NCBI GenBank assembly: GCA_017304125.1
Contig: JAFKLV010000161.1
Location: 1-5,356, forward strand
Direction of reading: 5' to 3'
Length of the DNA stretch: 5,356 bases
DNA from: Sphingomonadales bacterium
GTDB lineage: Bacteria > Pseudomonadota > Alphaproteobacteria > Sphingomonadales > Sphingomonadaceae
The position numbers were made by a program, and so were the translations under genes. Each line of letters begins with the position of its first letter. The first letter of the stretch is position 1. Of the stretch, positions 1 to 5,356 are shown piece after piece. The notes beneath the pieces are model-generated. The model did not search any database and was not told the origin of the DNA. It saw only the letters and a program-made list of their open reading frames with translations.

Positions 1-1
1 G

Positions 2-70
2 TTGCTGGCGTTCGCCGGCCGCGCCGATGCGATCGAAGTGATCGCGGTGACGGCGACCTTCACCGGCTGA
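2..70 (+). CDS. C-terminal end of an unidentified protein (5' partial)
   Basis: The window opens inside a gene. In the frame starting at base 2 there are 22 sense codons followed by TGA at 68-70, giving a short tail that reads LLAFAGRADAIEVIAVTATF plus two more residues. Nearly every codon ends in G or C, which is the signature of real coding sequence in this genome. The other forward frame, which stays open past this point, gives an arginine-rich shadow-like peptide. The fragment is too short to assign to a family; no motif is recognisable and I propose no function. It is on the same strand as the downstream permease, but 150 bases with a strong hairpin lie between them, so it is probably a separate transcription unit. 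Confidence 0.55.
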   Translation: MLAFAGRADAIEVIAVTATFTG

Positions 71-94
71 AGCGCACCGACGCCAAACGTCCCC

Positions 95-123
95 CGTCAC
101 CCCGGCCCTGAGCCGGGGTGACG
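95..123. repeat. Perfect 12-bp palindrome, dispersed sphingomonad-type intergenic repeat or terminator
   Basis: Bases 95-106 (CGTCACCCCGGC) and 112-123 (GCCGGGGTGACG) are exact reverse complements around a five-base loop (CCTGA, 107-111). The element begins 25 bases after the stop codon of the upstream gene. Seen directly: the stem is long, perfect and GC-rich, and it is not followed by a T tract, so it is not a canonical rho-independent terminator. From general knowledge, palindromes with a GTCACCCCGG core and a matching CCGGGGTGAC arm occur in many intergenic copies in sphingomonad and some other alphaproteobacterial genomes. I infer that this is one such copy, possibly also acting as a transcript 3'-end stabiliser or terminator for the upstream gene. 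Confidence 0.7.
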
Positions 124-151
124 AAGCGATGTCATCCCCCCGCCTCTTGCC

Positions 152-190
152 GCCCGGCCGCGGCGCGCTACAGCTAGCGCCGGGCCGGGC
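152..190. repeat. GC-rich imperfect inverted repeat upstream of the permease gene
   Basis: The outer arms GCCCGGCC (152-159) and GGCCGGGC (183-190) are exact reverse complements. Inside them, CG (161-162) pairs with CG (181-182), and GCGCTA (165-170) pairs with TAGCGC (175-180) around a CAGC tetraloop (171-174). Only small bulges interrupt the structure, at 160 and 163-164. The whole forms a stem of about 16 base pairs ending 30 bases before the likely ATG at 221. If transcribed, it would lie in the 5' leader of the permease mRNA. It could be a second dispersed repeat, an operator or a leader structure; the sequence alone does not decide. No convincing promoter hexamers were identified around it. 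Confidence 0.5.
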
Positions 191-210
191 GCCGGCCCGA
201 ACGAGGGGAT

Positions 211-216
211 GAGGGG
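211..216 (+). promoter_or_regulatory. Shine-Dalgarno-like GAGGGG that favours the ATG at 221
   Basis: GAGGGG lies four bases before the ATG at 221; its GAGG core is six bases away, an acceptable spacing. An in-frame ATG at 209 also exists, but its own GAGGGG (203-208) abuts it directly, which is too close for efficient initiation. This is why the permease start is placed at 221, with 209 as the alternative (four extra residues). Confidence 0.5.
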
Positions 217-220
217 CACG

Positions 221-1825
221 ATGGCGACGATCGCTGAACAGGGGCATGACGCGGACGAGCCGTCGACCGCCGATATCCGGCTCGTCATTTCGGCCTCGGC
301 GCTCGGCACCGTGTTCGAATGGTATGATTTCTTCATCTACGGCACGCTCGCCGCATCGGGGATCATCGGGCGCACGTTCTTCCCCGGCGGCAATGAGATG
401 CTGCAGACCCTGCTCGCCTGGGCCGGATTCGCGGTCGGCTTCGGCTTCCGCCCGCTCGGCGCGGTGGTGTTCGGCTATCTCGGCGACCGTCTCGGGCGGA
501 AATATACCTTCCTCGTCACGATCACCTTGATGGGCATCGCCACCGCCGGGGTCGGGCTGATCCCCTCTTACGCCGCGATCGGCATGGCCGCGCCGGCGCT
601 CGTCATCCTGTTGCGGATCGCGCAGGGACTGGCGCTGGGTGGCGAATATGGCGGCGCGGCAATCTATGTCGCGGAACATTCGCCGCCGGGGAAATCGGGC
701 TATTACACCAGCTTCATCCAGGCCGGCGTGGCGGGCGGGTTCATCCTCAGCCTGATCGTCATCCTCTCGTTCAAGGGCGTGCTGTACGGCGCGGCATGGG
801 AGGAATGGGGCTGGCGCGCGCCCTTCCTGTTCTCGATCGTGCTGCTCGCCATCTCGCTGTGGATGCGGCTCAAGCTGTCCGAGAGCCCGGTGTTCAAGAA
901 GATGCGCGAGGCGGGCGAGCGCGCCAGCAACCCATTGGTCGAAAGCTTCACTTATCCCGGCAACCTCAAGCGCATGCTGGTCGCGCTGTTCGGCATCGCC
1001 GCCGGGCTGACCGTGATCTGGTATACTGCGATGTTCTCGGTCCTCTCCTTCCTCCAGACGACGATGCGGGTCGACGAGACCACCGCGCAGCTGATCACCG
1101 CGGCCGGCGCGCTGATGGGGGTAGCGTGGTTCGTGCTGTTCGGGCGGATTTCCGATCTCGTCGGGCGCAAGAAGCCGATCGTGCTCGGCTATGTCATGAC
1201 GCTCGTGCTGCTCTTTCCGATCTTCTGGGTGATGGGCGCGGCGGCCAATCCCGGGCTGGCCCGCGCCGCGCGCCACGCGCCGGTGATCGTCTCCGGCCCG
1301 ATGTGCAATTACTCGCCGTTCGCCGCGAAACAGGCCGACGAATGCGGCAAACTGCTCGACTATTTCTCGAAAAAGGGCGTCGCTTACACCAAGCAGACCA
1401 CCCCGGTGGTGAGCGTGTCGATCGGCGGCGAGCCGGTCCACGATCATTCCCCGGCGGCACTCGACAAGGCGCTGGCCGACGCCGGCTACCATCTCGATCG
1501 CGTCCATCCCTCGGCGAAGGACATTGCGCTGATCCTGATCGCGATCCTGGCGATCTCGGCGCTGTCCGGCATCACCTACGGCCCGGTCGCAGCGTTGCTG
1601 TCGGAGATGTTCCCGCCGGCGATCCGCTACAGCTCGCTGTCGATCCCCTATCACCTCGGCACCGGCTATTTCGGCGGCTTCCTGCCGTTCATCAGCCAAT
1701 ATATCGTCGCGCGCACCGGCGATCCCTTCGCCGGGCTTTGGTATACCTGGGGGGTGACGCTGATCGCGCTGATCGTCACGGTGCTGTGGCTGAAAGAGGA
1801 TCGCCACGGTCATGTCGTGGCATGA
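221..1825 (+). CDS. MFS permease, metabolite:H+ symporter (MHS) family, with large periplasmic loop
   Basis: This is a 534-residue inner-membrane secondary transporter, predicted to take up an organic acid or other small metabolite with protons; the substrate cannot be named. Twelve hydrophobic segments are visible. Segment 1 contains FEWYDFFIYG (residues 32-41), characteristic of the MHS/ProP-KgtP-ShiA group. The MFS signature loop GDRLGRK (88-94) follows segment 2, and a second copy, GRISDLVGRKK (308-318), follows segment 8. Segment 4 carries RIAQGLALGGEYGG (132-145). The usual family length is about 430-450 residues. The excess is a hydrophilic insert of about 92 residues (about 343-434) between segments 9 and 10, on the periplasmic side by standard topology. 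It holds the protein's only two cysteines (362 and 375). Similar loops occur in a known longer subgroup of these permeases. The start at 221 was chosen for its ribosome-binding site; 209 is possible. alr follows 40 bases downstream. Confidence 0.9.
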   Translation: MATIAEQGHDADEPSTADIRLVISASALGTVFEWYDFFIYGTLAASGIIGRTFFPGGNEMLQTLLAWAGFAVGFGFRPLGAVVFGYLGDRLGRKYTFLVTITLMGIATAGVGLIPSYAAIGMAAPALVILLRIAQGLALGGEYGGAAIYVAEHSPPGKSGYYTSFIQAGVAGGFILSLIVILSFKGVLYGAAWEEWGWRAPFLFSIVLLAISLWMRLKLSESPVFKKMREAGERASNPLVESFTYPGNLKRMLVALFGIAAGLTVIWYTAMFSVLSFLQTTMRVDETTAQLITAAGALMGVAWFVLFGRISDLVGRKKPIVLGYVMTLVLLFPIFWVMGAAANPGLARAARHAPVIVSGPMCNYSPFAAKQADECGKLLDYFSKKGVAYTKQTTPVVSVSIGGEPVHDHSPAALDKALADAGYHLDRVHPSAKDIALILIAILAISALSGITYGPVAALLSEMFPPAIRYSSLSIPYHLGTGYFGGFLPFISQYIVARTGDPFAGLWYTWGVTLIALIVTVLWLKEDRHGHVVA

Positions 1826-1865
1826 GCCGGTCGACGCGAATCCTCCGGCTCGCTAACCGGGGGTG

Positions 1866-2891
1866 ATGAACCGCTCCCCCTGCCGCCTGTCGCTCGACTC
1901 CGCCGCCCTCGTCCATAACTGGCGCCTGCTCGCCTCGATGAGCGGCGCGGCGGCATGCGGCGCGGCGGTGAAGGCCGACGGCTATGGCCTCGGCGCGCGC
2001 GAAGTGGTGCGGCGGCTGGCCGATGCCGGATGCCGCGATTTCTTCGTCGCGACCTGGGCCGAGGCGCGCGCCCTTGTCGACACCGGGGTTTCGGTTTCGG
2101 TTCTCCACGGCGTCCGCGCCGACGATATGGCGCTGGCGCGGCTACGCAATTCGCGCCCGGTGCTCAACACCCCGGTGCAGGTGCAGCGCTGGAAGGACGC
2201 AGGCGGCGGGCTGTGCGACGTGATGGTCGATACCGGGATGAACCGGCTCGGCGTATCCCCGACGGATATCGCCGACGGGCTGCTCGAGGGGCTCAGGATC
2301 GATACGCTGATGAGCCACCTCGCTTCCGCCGATGAGGATGCCGCGATGAACGAGGCGCAGCGCGCGCGCTTCGCCGCGCTCGCCGAGGCCACCGGCGCGC
2401 AACGGATGAGCCTCGCCAATTCGGCCGGCGTCGCGCTCGGCGCGGATTATCACTTCGATCTCGTCCGCCCCGGCGTCGCGCTGTACGGCGGCGTGCCGCG
2501 CGCCGAACTGGCCGGCGTCCGCCAGGTCGCAACCCCCGAGGCGCAGGTGCTGCAACGCCGGCGCGTCCGTGCCGGCGAGGCGGTCGGCTATAATGCCACC
2601 TGGGTCGCGCCCGCCGATACCGAAGTGGCGATCCTCAACCTCGGCTATGCCGACGGCTATTGGTGCGGCTTTTCCGGCAAGGGCCAAGCGCGCGCCGGCA
2701 CGACACGGCTGCCGGTGCTCGGCCGCGTCTCGATGGACCTGATCGCGGTCGATTGCAGCGCTGCCGAGGTGGCGGAGGGCGACTGGCTCGCGCTCGATTA
2801 TGCGCTGCCCGAAGCCGCCGCGATCAGCGGCATGTCGCAATATGAGCTGCTGACCGGGCTCGGCAGCCGGTTCGACCGGATCTGGCGGTAA
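1866..2891 (+). CDS. alr: Alanine racemase, PLP-dependent
   Basis: This cytoplasmic enzyme interconverts L- and D-alanine (EC 5.1.1.1) and supplies D-alanine for peptidoglycan. The 341-residue product has the fold-type III layout: an N-terminal PLP barrel, then a beta domain. The PLP lysine is K36 in AAVKADGYGLG. The arginine that contacts the cofactor ring nitrogen corresponds to R201 in VRPGVALYGG. The catalytic tyrosine from the C-terminal domain is Y242 in VGYNATW, followed by LGYADGY. The substrate-binding Met-Asp pair is M290-D291 in RVSMDLIAVDC. All key residues are present, so the protein should be active; it is slightly shorter than the common 355-375 residues. The start is uncertain: ATG at 1866 is preferred, but GTG at 1863 is in frame, and only a G run at 1859-1863 resembles a ribosome-binding site. 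It lies 40 bases after the permease stop, so co-transcription is plausible. A GAATC site (1838-1842), a potential CcrM methylation site, lies in that gap. Confidence 0.95.
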   Translation: MNRSPCRLSLDSAALVHNWRLLASMSGAAACGAAVKADGYGLGAREVVRRLADAGCRDFFVATWAEARALVDTGVSVSVLHGVRADDMALARLRNSRPVLNTPVQVQRWKDAGGGLCDVMVDTGMNRLGVSPTDIADGLLEGLRIDTLMSHLASADEDAAMNEAQRARFAALAEATGAQRMSLANSAGVALGADYHFDLVRPGVALYGGVPRAELAGVRQVATPEAQVLQRRRVRAGEAVGYNATWVAPADTEVAILNLGYADGYWCGFSGKGQARAGTTRLPVLGRVSMDLIAVDCSAAEVAEGDWLALDYALPEAAAISGMSQYELLTGLGSRFDRIWR

Positions 2892-2912
2892 GCGCCGGCG
2901 TTACGCCGGCGC
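2892..2912. terminator. Perfect hairpin between convergent genes, candidate bidirectional terminator
   Basis: GCGCCGGCG (2892-2900) and CGCCGGCGC (2904-2912) are exact reverse complements around a TTA triloop (2901-2903). The left arm starts on the base right after the alr stop codon and fills the whole nine-base spacer. The loop is the complement of the minus-strand TAA of the VOC gene, and the right arm is that gene's last three codons. Its placement between convergent stops suggests a shared transcription end for both transcripts. There is no T tract on either side, so intrinsic termination would be weak by the classical model; the structure could instead protect 3' ends from exonucleases. 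Confidence 0.55.
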
Positions 2913-3287
2913 GTGGCACACCGCCTCGACGTTGACCCCGTCGAGATCGAACACGAACGCCCCGTAATAATGAGGATGATAATAAGGCCGCAGCCCCGGC
3001 GCGCCATTATCGCGCCCGCCATGCCCCATTGCCGCCGCATAGAAAGCGTCGACCGTCGCGCGATCGGGCGCGGTGAAGGCGACATGGATCCCCGCCCCGC
3101 GCGCACCGCCGGACGAGACCCAGAAGAACGGCTTGTCATCGCGGCCGTAGCCGACGCCCTGATAGCCGCCGCTCTCCTTTGCGGTGATCTCCATCACCGG
3201 CACAATGCCGAGAGTGGCGAGCGCGGCGTCGTAGAAACGCCGCGCCTTGGCATAATCGGCCGCGCCGATCCCGATATGGTCGATCAT
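2901..3287 (-). CDS. VOC family protein (glyoxalase/bleomycin resistance/dioxygenase fold)
   Basis: This is a 128-residue single-domain protein of the vicinal oxygen chelate superfamily, probably a cytoplasmic metalloenzyme or binding protein. It opens with MIDHIGIGAADYAKARRFYD, the typical first beta strand and helix. A second beta-alpha unit begins near GIHVAFTAPD (66-75), and the end reads FVFDLDGVNVEAVCH (111-125). The usual metal ligands of the family correspond to H4, H68 and E121, all present, so metal binding is plausible. The substrate is unknown; family members include glyoxalases, fosfomycin and bleomycin resistance proteins and ring-cleavage dioxygenases. The ATG at 3287 is chosen because it overlaps the thiolase stop in an ATGA junction; a GTG at 3302 is in frame but would lie deeper in the thiolase gene. 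No clear ribosome-binding site precedes it, suggesting translation by reinitiation. The gene ends inside a hairpin shared with the convergent alr. Confidence 0.85.
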   Translation of the reverse strand: MIDHIGIGAADYAKARRFYDAALATLGIVPVMEITAKESGGYQGVGYGRDDKPFFWVSSGGARGAGIHVAFTAPDRATVDAFYAAAMGHGGRDNGAPGLRPYYHPHYYGAFVFDLDGVNVEAVCHAPA

Positions 3288-4459
3288 GCCCGTTCGACGC
3301 ACATCGCGATGCCCATCCCGCCGCCGATGCAGAGCGTCGCCAGCCCCTTCTTCGCATCGCGGCGCTGCATCTCATAGAGCAAGGTGGTCAGGACGCGCGC
3401 GCCCGAGGCGCCGATCGGGTGGCCGATCGCAATCGCGCCGCCATTGACGTTGACCTTCGCCGCATCCCAGCCGAGCGCCTTGCCGACCGACAAGGCCTGC
3501 GCCGCAAACGCTTCATTGGCCTCGATCAGATCGAGATCGGCAAGCGTCCAGCCGGCCTTTTCCAGCGCGCGCTGCGTCGCCGGCACCGGGCCGATCCCCA
3601 TGATCGACGGATCGACCCCGGCCGACGCCCAGGAGCGGATCGTGGCGAGGATCGGCGCGCCGCGCTTTTCCGCCTCGGCGCGGCTCATCACCACCAAAGC
3701 CGCCGCGCCGTCGTTGAGCCCGCTGGCATTGGCAGCGGTGACGCTGCCGTCCTTCTTGAACGCCGGGCGCACCCCCGAAACGCTGTCGAGCGTCACCCCG
3801 GCGCGGATATATTCGTCAGCGTCGACGATCGTATCGCCCTTGCGGCCCTTCACCGTGACCGGCGCGATCTCGTCGACGAAGCGGCCGGCGGCGCGCGCAG
3901 CCTCCGCCTTATTCTGGCTCGCGACGGCGAAGTCATCCTGCTCGGCGCGGGTCACCTGATATTCGGTGGCGAGGTTTTCCGCCGTGATCCCCATGTGATA
4001 GCCGTTGAAGGCATCGGTCAGCCCGTCCTTGATCATCGTATCGACCAGTTCGAGCGCGCCCATCTTCTGTCCCGCGCGCAGCGCCTGCGCGTGGTTCGAG
4101 AGCGACATGGATTCCTGCCCGCCGGCGACGACGATCGTGGCGTCGCCGGTCTGCACCGCCTGCGCCGCGAGCGCCACCGCGCGCAAGCCCGAGCCGCACA
4201 CCTGATTGACGCCCCACGCCGGCACTTCCTTGGGCACGCCCGCCGCCATCGACGCCTGCCGCGCCGGATTCTGCCCCTGGGCGGCGGTGAGCACCTGCCC
4301 GAGAATCACCTCGCTGACCTCGTCGCCCGCAACGCCGGCCTGCGCCAGCGCGGCTTCGATCGCGATGCGACCAAGCTCATGCGCGGGGGTGGCGGCAAAG
4401 GCGCCGAGGAAGCTGCCAACCGGGGTACGCTTGGCGGCGGTGATGACGACTTCGGTCAT
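3284..4459 (-). CDS. phaA: Acetyl-CoA C-acetyltransferase (thiolase)
   Basis: This enzyme condenses two acetyl-CoA to acetoacetyl-CoA and catalyses the reverse thiolysis (EC 2.3.1.9), in the cytoplasm as a homotetramer in known relatives. The 391-residue length is typical. All thiolase signatures are present: the acyl-accepting cysteine C88 in NQVCGSGLRA, NEAF at 315-318, the histidine H347 in GGAIAIGHPIGASGAR, and the proton-shuttling cysteine C377 in TLCIGGGMG. The N-terminus VVITAAKRTPVGSFLGAF is also standard. The start ATG overlaps the stop of the upstream PhaC-like gene (ATGA), with a good GAGGAG site inside that gene. The downstream VOC start overlaps this gene's stop in the same way. 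The neighbouring PhaC-like gene favours a biosynthetic PHA-precursor role, hence phaA, but a catabolic role in fatty-acid or ketone metabolism (atoB-like) cannot be excluded because no reductase gene is visible. Confidence 0.93.
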   Translation of the reverse strand: MTEVVITAAKRTPVGSFLGAFAATPAHELGRIAIEAALAQAGVAGDEVSEVILGQVLTAAQGQNPARQASMAAGVPKEVPAWGVNQVCGSGLRAVALAAQAVQTGDATIVVAGGQESMSLSNHAQALRAGQKMGALELVDTMIKDGLTDAFNGYHMGITAENLATEYQVTRAEQDDFAVASQNKAEAARAAGRFVDEIAPVTVKGRKGDTIVDADEYIRAGVTLDSVSGVRPAFKKDGSVTAANASGLNDGAAALVVMSRAEAEKRGAPILATIRSWASAGVDPSIMGIGPVPATQRALEKAGWTLADLDLIEANEAFAAQALSVGKALGWDAAKVNVNGGAIAIGHPIGASGARVLTTLLYEMQRRDAKKGLATLCIGGGMGIAMCVERA

Positions 4460-5356
4460 GGCGCATGCTCCTCAATGGAATGTCCCGGCTCCCTACCGCC
4501 CGCGACGCCGTGAAGCCAGTCCCTCAGCGGCTCCCACAATTGCCGCCGCGCACTCCCGCCGACGATCATCCCGACATGCCCGGCGCCAAGATCGCGCCGC
4601 TCGGCCAGCCCCGCGGCGGTGGCGGCGGGGACGATCCGATCGGAGAGCGAGACATAATCGATCGACGGGCAATCGATACGATCCGGCCCGACCGTCACGC
4701 CGCCGACCTGCCACAGCCCGCGCCCCGGCAGATCCTCGCCGATGAAGCGCTCGAACAATTCGGCGCCCGCCCCGTAAGTCAGCGGCTCGCCGGCGTTGGC
4801 CCAATCCTCCATCGCAACGAACATCGCCGCGCGCTCACCCTCCAATGCGGCAAAAGCCTCGAACTTGGCGATCGTCCGCGCCGGATCGAGCCGCCAGAAG
4901 CCGGTCTGCAGCACTTCCATCGGCACCACACCCAATTGGTCGCAGGTCGGCCGCGCGCTTTCCCACAAGGCGGCGATATCGCGCGCCGCCGCGCCATAGC
5001 CGGCGAAGCGCCACGGCGAGGCGATCGTCGCCAGCCCGGCGACCTTCATCCGGCTCGCCGCGGCGAGCGCCATCGTCCCGCCGAGACAATAGCCGACCAG
5101 CAACGGCGGCTCGGGGAGTTTCGCCAGCAGCGGTTCGAGCACGCGTTCGACATGGCCGGCGACATCGAGATCGCGGTCGCGCACATCGGTGACGCCCCAA
5201 TCGACCAGCCAGGCATGGAACCCCGCCGCCGCGATCCACCGCACCAGCGAAGTGGCGGGGGTGAGATCGAGCACGAACGGCGGATTGATCAGCGACGGGA
5301 TGAACACCACCGGCGGCCCCTCCCCGCCATAATCGCGCAGCCGCGCGCGGCGCTTG
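4456..5356 (-). CDS. PhaC-like alpha/beta hydrolase (poly-3-hydroxyalkanoate synthase family), 5' end outside window
   Basis: This gene enters from the right edge with its N-terminus missing. The frame is open to base 5355, and the 15 codons before the first in-frame GTG (5310) still read like the family (LRDYGGEGPPVVFIPSLINP), so 5310 is not the true start. The visible 299 residues form an alpha/beta hydrolase domain. The nucleophile is cysteine, C90 (counting from the first full codon), in GYCLGG, a lipase box with Cys replacing Ser as in PHA synthases. The other triad members match D239 in SLSDRIVP and H260 in GAGHVGMIVG. PHA synthases link 3-hydroxyacyl-CoA monomers into storage polyester. 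The visible length suggests the short class III-like form rather than the roughly 600-residue class I enzyme, but the hidden part leaves this open, and class III enzymes need PhaE, not seen here. A related acyltransferase or hydrolase function is possible. It is first in the visible coupled operon, with ATGA overlap into the thiolase gene. Confidence 0.8.
   Translation of the reverse strand, partial: KRRARLRDYGGEGPPVVFIPSLINPPFVLDLTPATSLVRWIAAAGFHAWLVDWGVTDVRDRDLDVAGHVERVLEPLLAKLPEPPLLVGYCLGGTMALAAASRMKVAGLATIASPWRFAGYGAAARDIAALWESARPTCDQLGVVPMEVLQTGFWRLDPARTIAKFEAFAALEGERAAMFVAMEDWANAGEPLTYGAGAELFERFIGEDLPGRGLWQVGGVTVGPDRIDCPSIDYVSLSDRIVPAATAAGLAERRDLGAGHVGMIVGGSARRQLWEPLRDWLHGVAGGREPGHSIEEHAP
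4468..4473 (-). promoter_or_regulatory. Ribosome-binding site of the thiolase gene, inside the upstream coding region
   Basis: On the minus strand this reads GAGGAG, eight bases before the thiolase ATG (4459-4457). It lies within the last codons of the PhaC-like gene. This supports the chosen thiolase start and means the gene can recruit ribosomes independently as well as through the overlapping stop/start. Confidence 0.7.

Noticed and set aside
97..336. Minus-strand open frame covering the intergenic hairpins and the permease start
   Set aside because: It runs through both inverted repeats, has no recognisable domain and overlaps the real permease N-terminus.
1824..1851. Inverted repeat GAGCCGG (1824-1830) / CCGGCTC (1845-1851) after the permease stop
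   Set aside because: It has only seven pairs with a 14-base loop in GC-rich DNA and no T tract, too weak to call a terminator or operator.
796..1866. Long plus-strand open frame (356 codons) overlapping the permease
   Set aside because: Its translation is Arg/Ala/Asp-rich with no hydrophobic pattern or motif, and it lies out of frame over a permease with clear family signatures. It is a high-GC shadow.
2142..2840. Minus-strand open frame (232 codons) opposite alr
   Set aside because: It is antisense to a full alanine racemase with all catalytic residues. Its composition is typical of an antisense shadow and no domain is recognisable.
3300..3302. GTG as an upstream start for the VOC gene
   Set aside because: It would add five non-family residues. 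The ATG at 3287 forms a canonical ATGA overlap and begins with MIDHIGI, the normal VOC N-terminus.
3419..4513. Plus-strand open frame (364 codons) opposite the thiolase gene
   Set aside because: The minus strand encodes a complete thiolase with all signatures. The plus-strand product is Arg/His-rich and low-complexity, consistent with a GC-driven shadow.
5308..5310. GTG as the start of the PhaC-like gene
   Set aside because: The frame stays open to the window edge, and the upstream codons give a family-like peptide (LRDYGGEGPP), so the gene begins outside the window.

Overview
The window is about 5.4 kb of very GC-rich, densely coding DNA. It looks like chromosomal sequence from an alphaproteobacterium, most likely a sphingomonad (Sphingomonas or a close relative). 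That assignment is inference. It rests on the strong G/C bias at third codon positions, the style of the encoded proteins, and a GTCACCCCGGC...GCCGGGGTGAC palindrome of a type scattered between genes in these genomes.

Layout, left to right. Positions 2-70 hold the last 22 codons of an unidentified plus-strand gene. Positions 71-220 are a 150-base intergenic region with two hairpins: a perfect 12-bp palindrome, and a longer GC-rich imperfect stem just before the next gene. Positions 221-1825 (+) encode a metabolite:H+ symporter (MHS) type major facilitator permease with a large extra periplasmic loop. After a 40-base gap, 1866-2891 (+) encodes a biosynthetic-type alanine racemase. The remaining genes run on the minus strand and converge on alr: a 5'-truncated PhaC-like alpha/beta hydrolase (4456 to beyond the right edge), an acetyl-CoA acetyltransferase (3284-4459), and a small VOC (glyoxalase-fold) protein (2901-3287). 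The convergent stops lie nine bases apart. That spacer is one arm of a perfect hairpin whose loop is the VOC stop codon.

How the genes fit together. The minus-strand genes are joined by two successive ATGA stop/start overlaps, so they are almost certainly one translationally coupled transcript. Thiolase plus PhaC-like hydrolase suggests polyhydroxyalkanoate (carbon storage) metabolism: the thiolase would make acetoacetyl-CoA and the PhaC-like enzyme could polymerise 3-hydroxyacyl-CoA after reduction. No acetoacetyl-CoA reductase (PhaB), phasin or PhaE/PhaR subunit is visible here. The VOC protein is the unexplained member. On the plus strand, the permease and alr may be co-transcribed, but nothing in the sequence links their functions; alr supplies D-alanine for peptidoglycan.

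I found no clear evidence of a new defence, mobile or other exotic system. There are no RNA genes, insertion sequences, CRISPR arrays or phage genes. The points most worth following up are the VOC gene coupled to the PHA-type operon, the permease's cysteine-containing periplasmic insert, the stop-codon-in-hairpin gene junction, and the two structured elements upstream of the permease.
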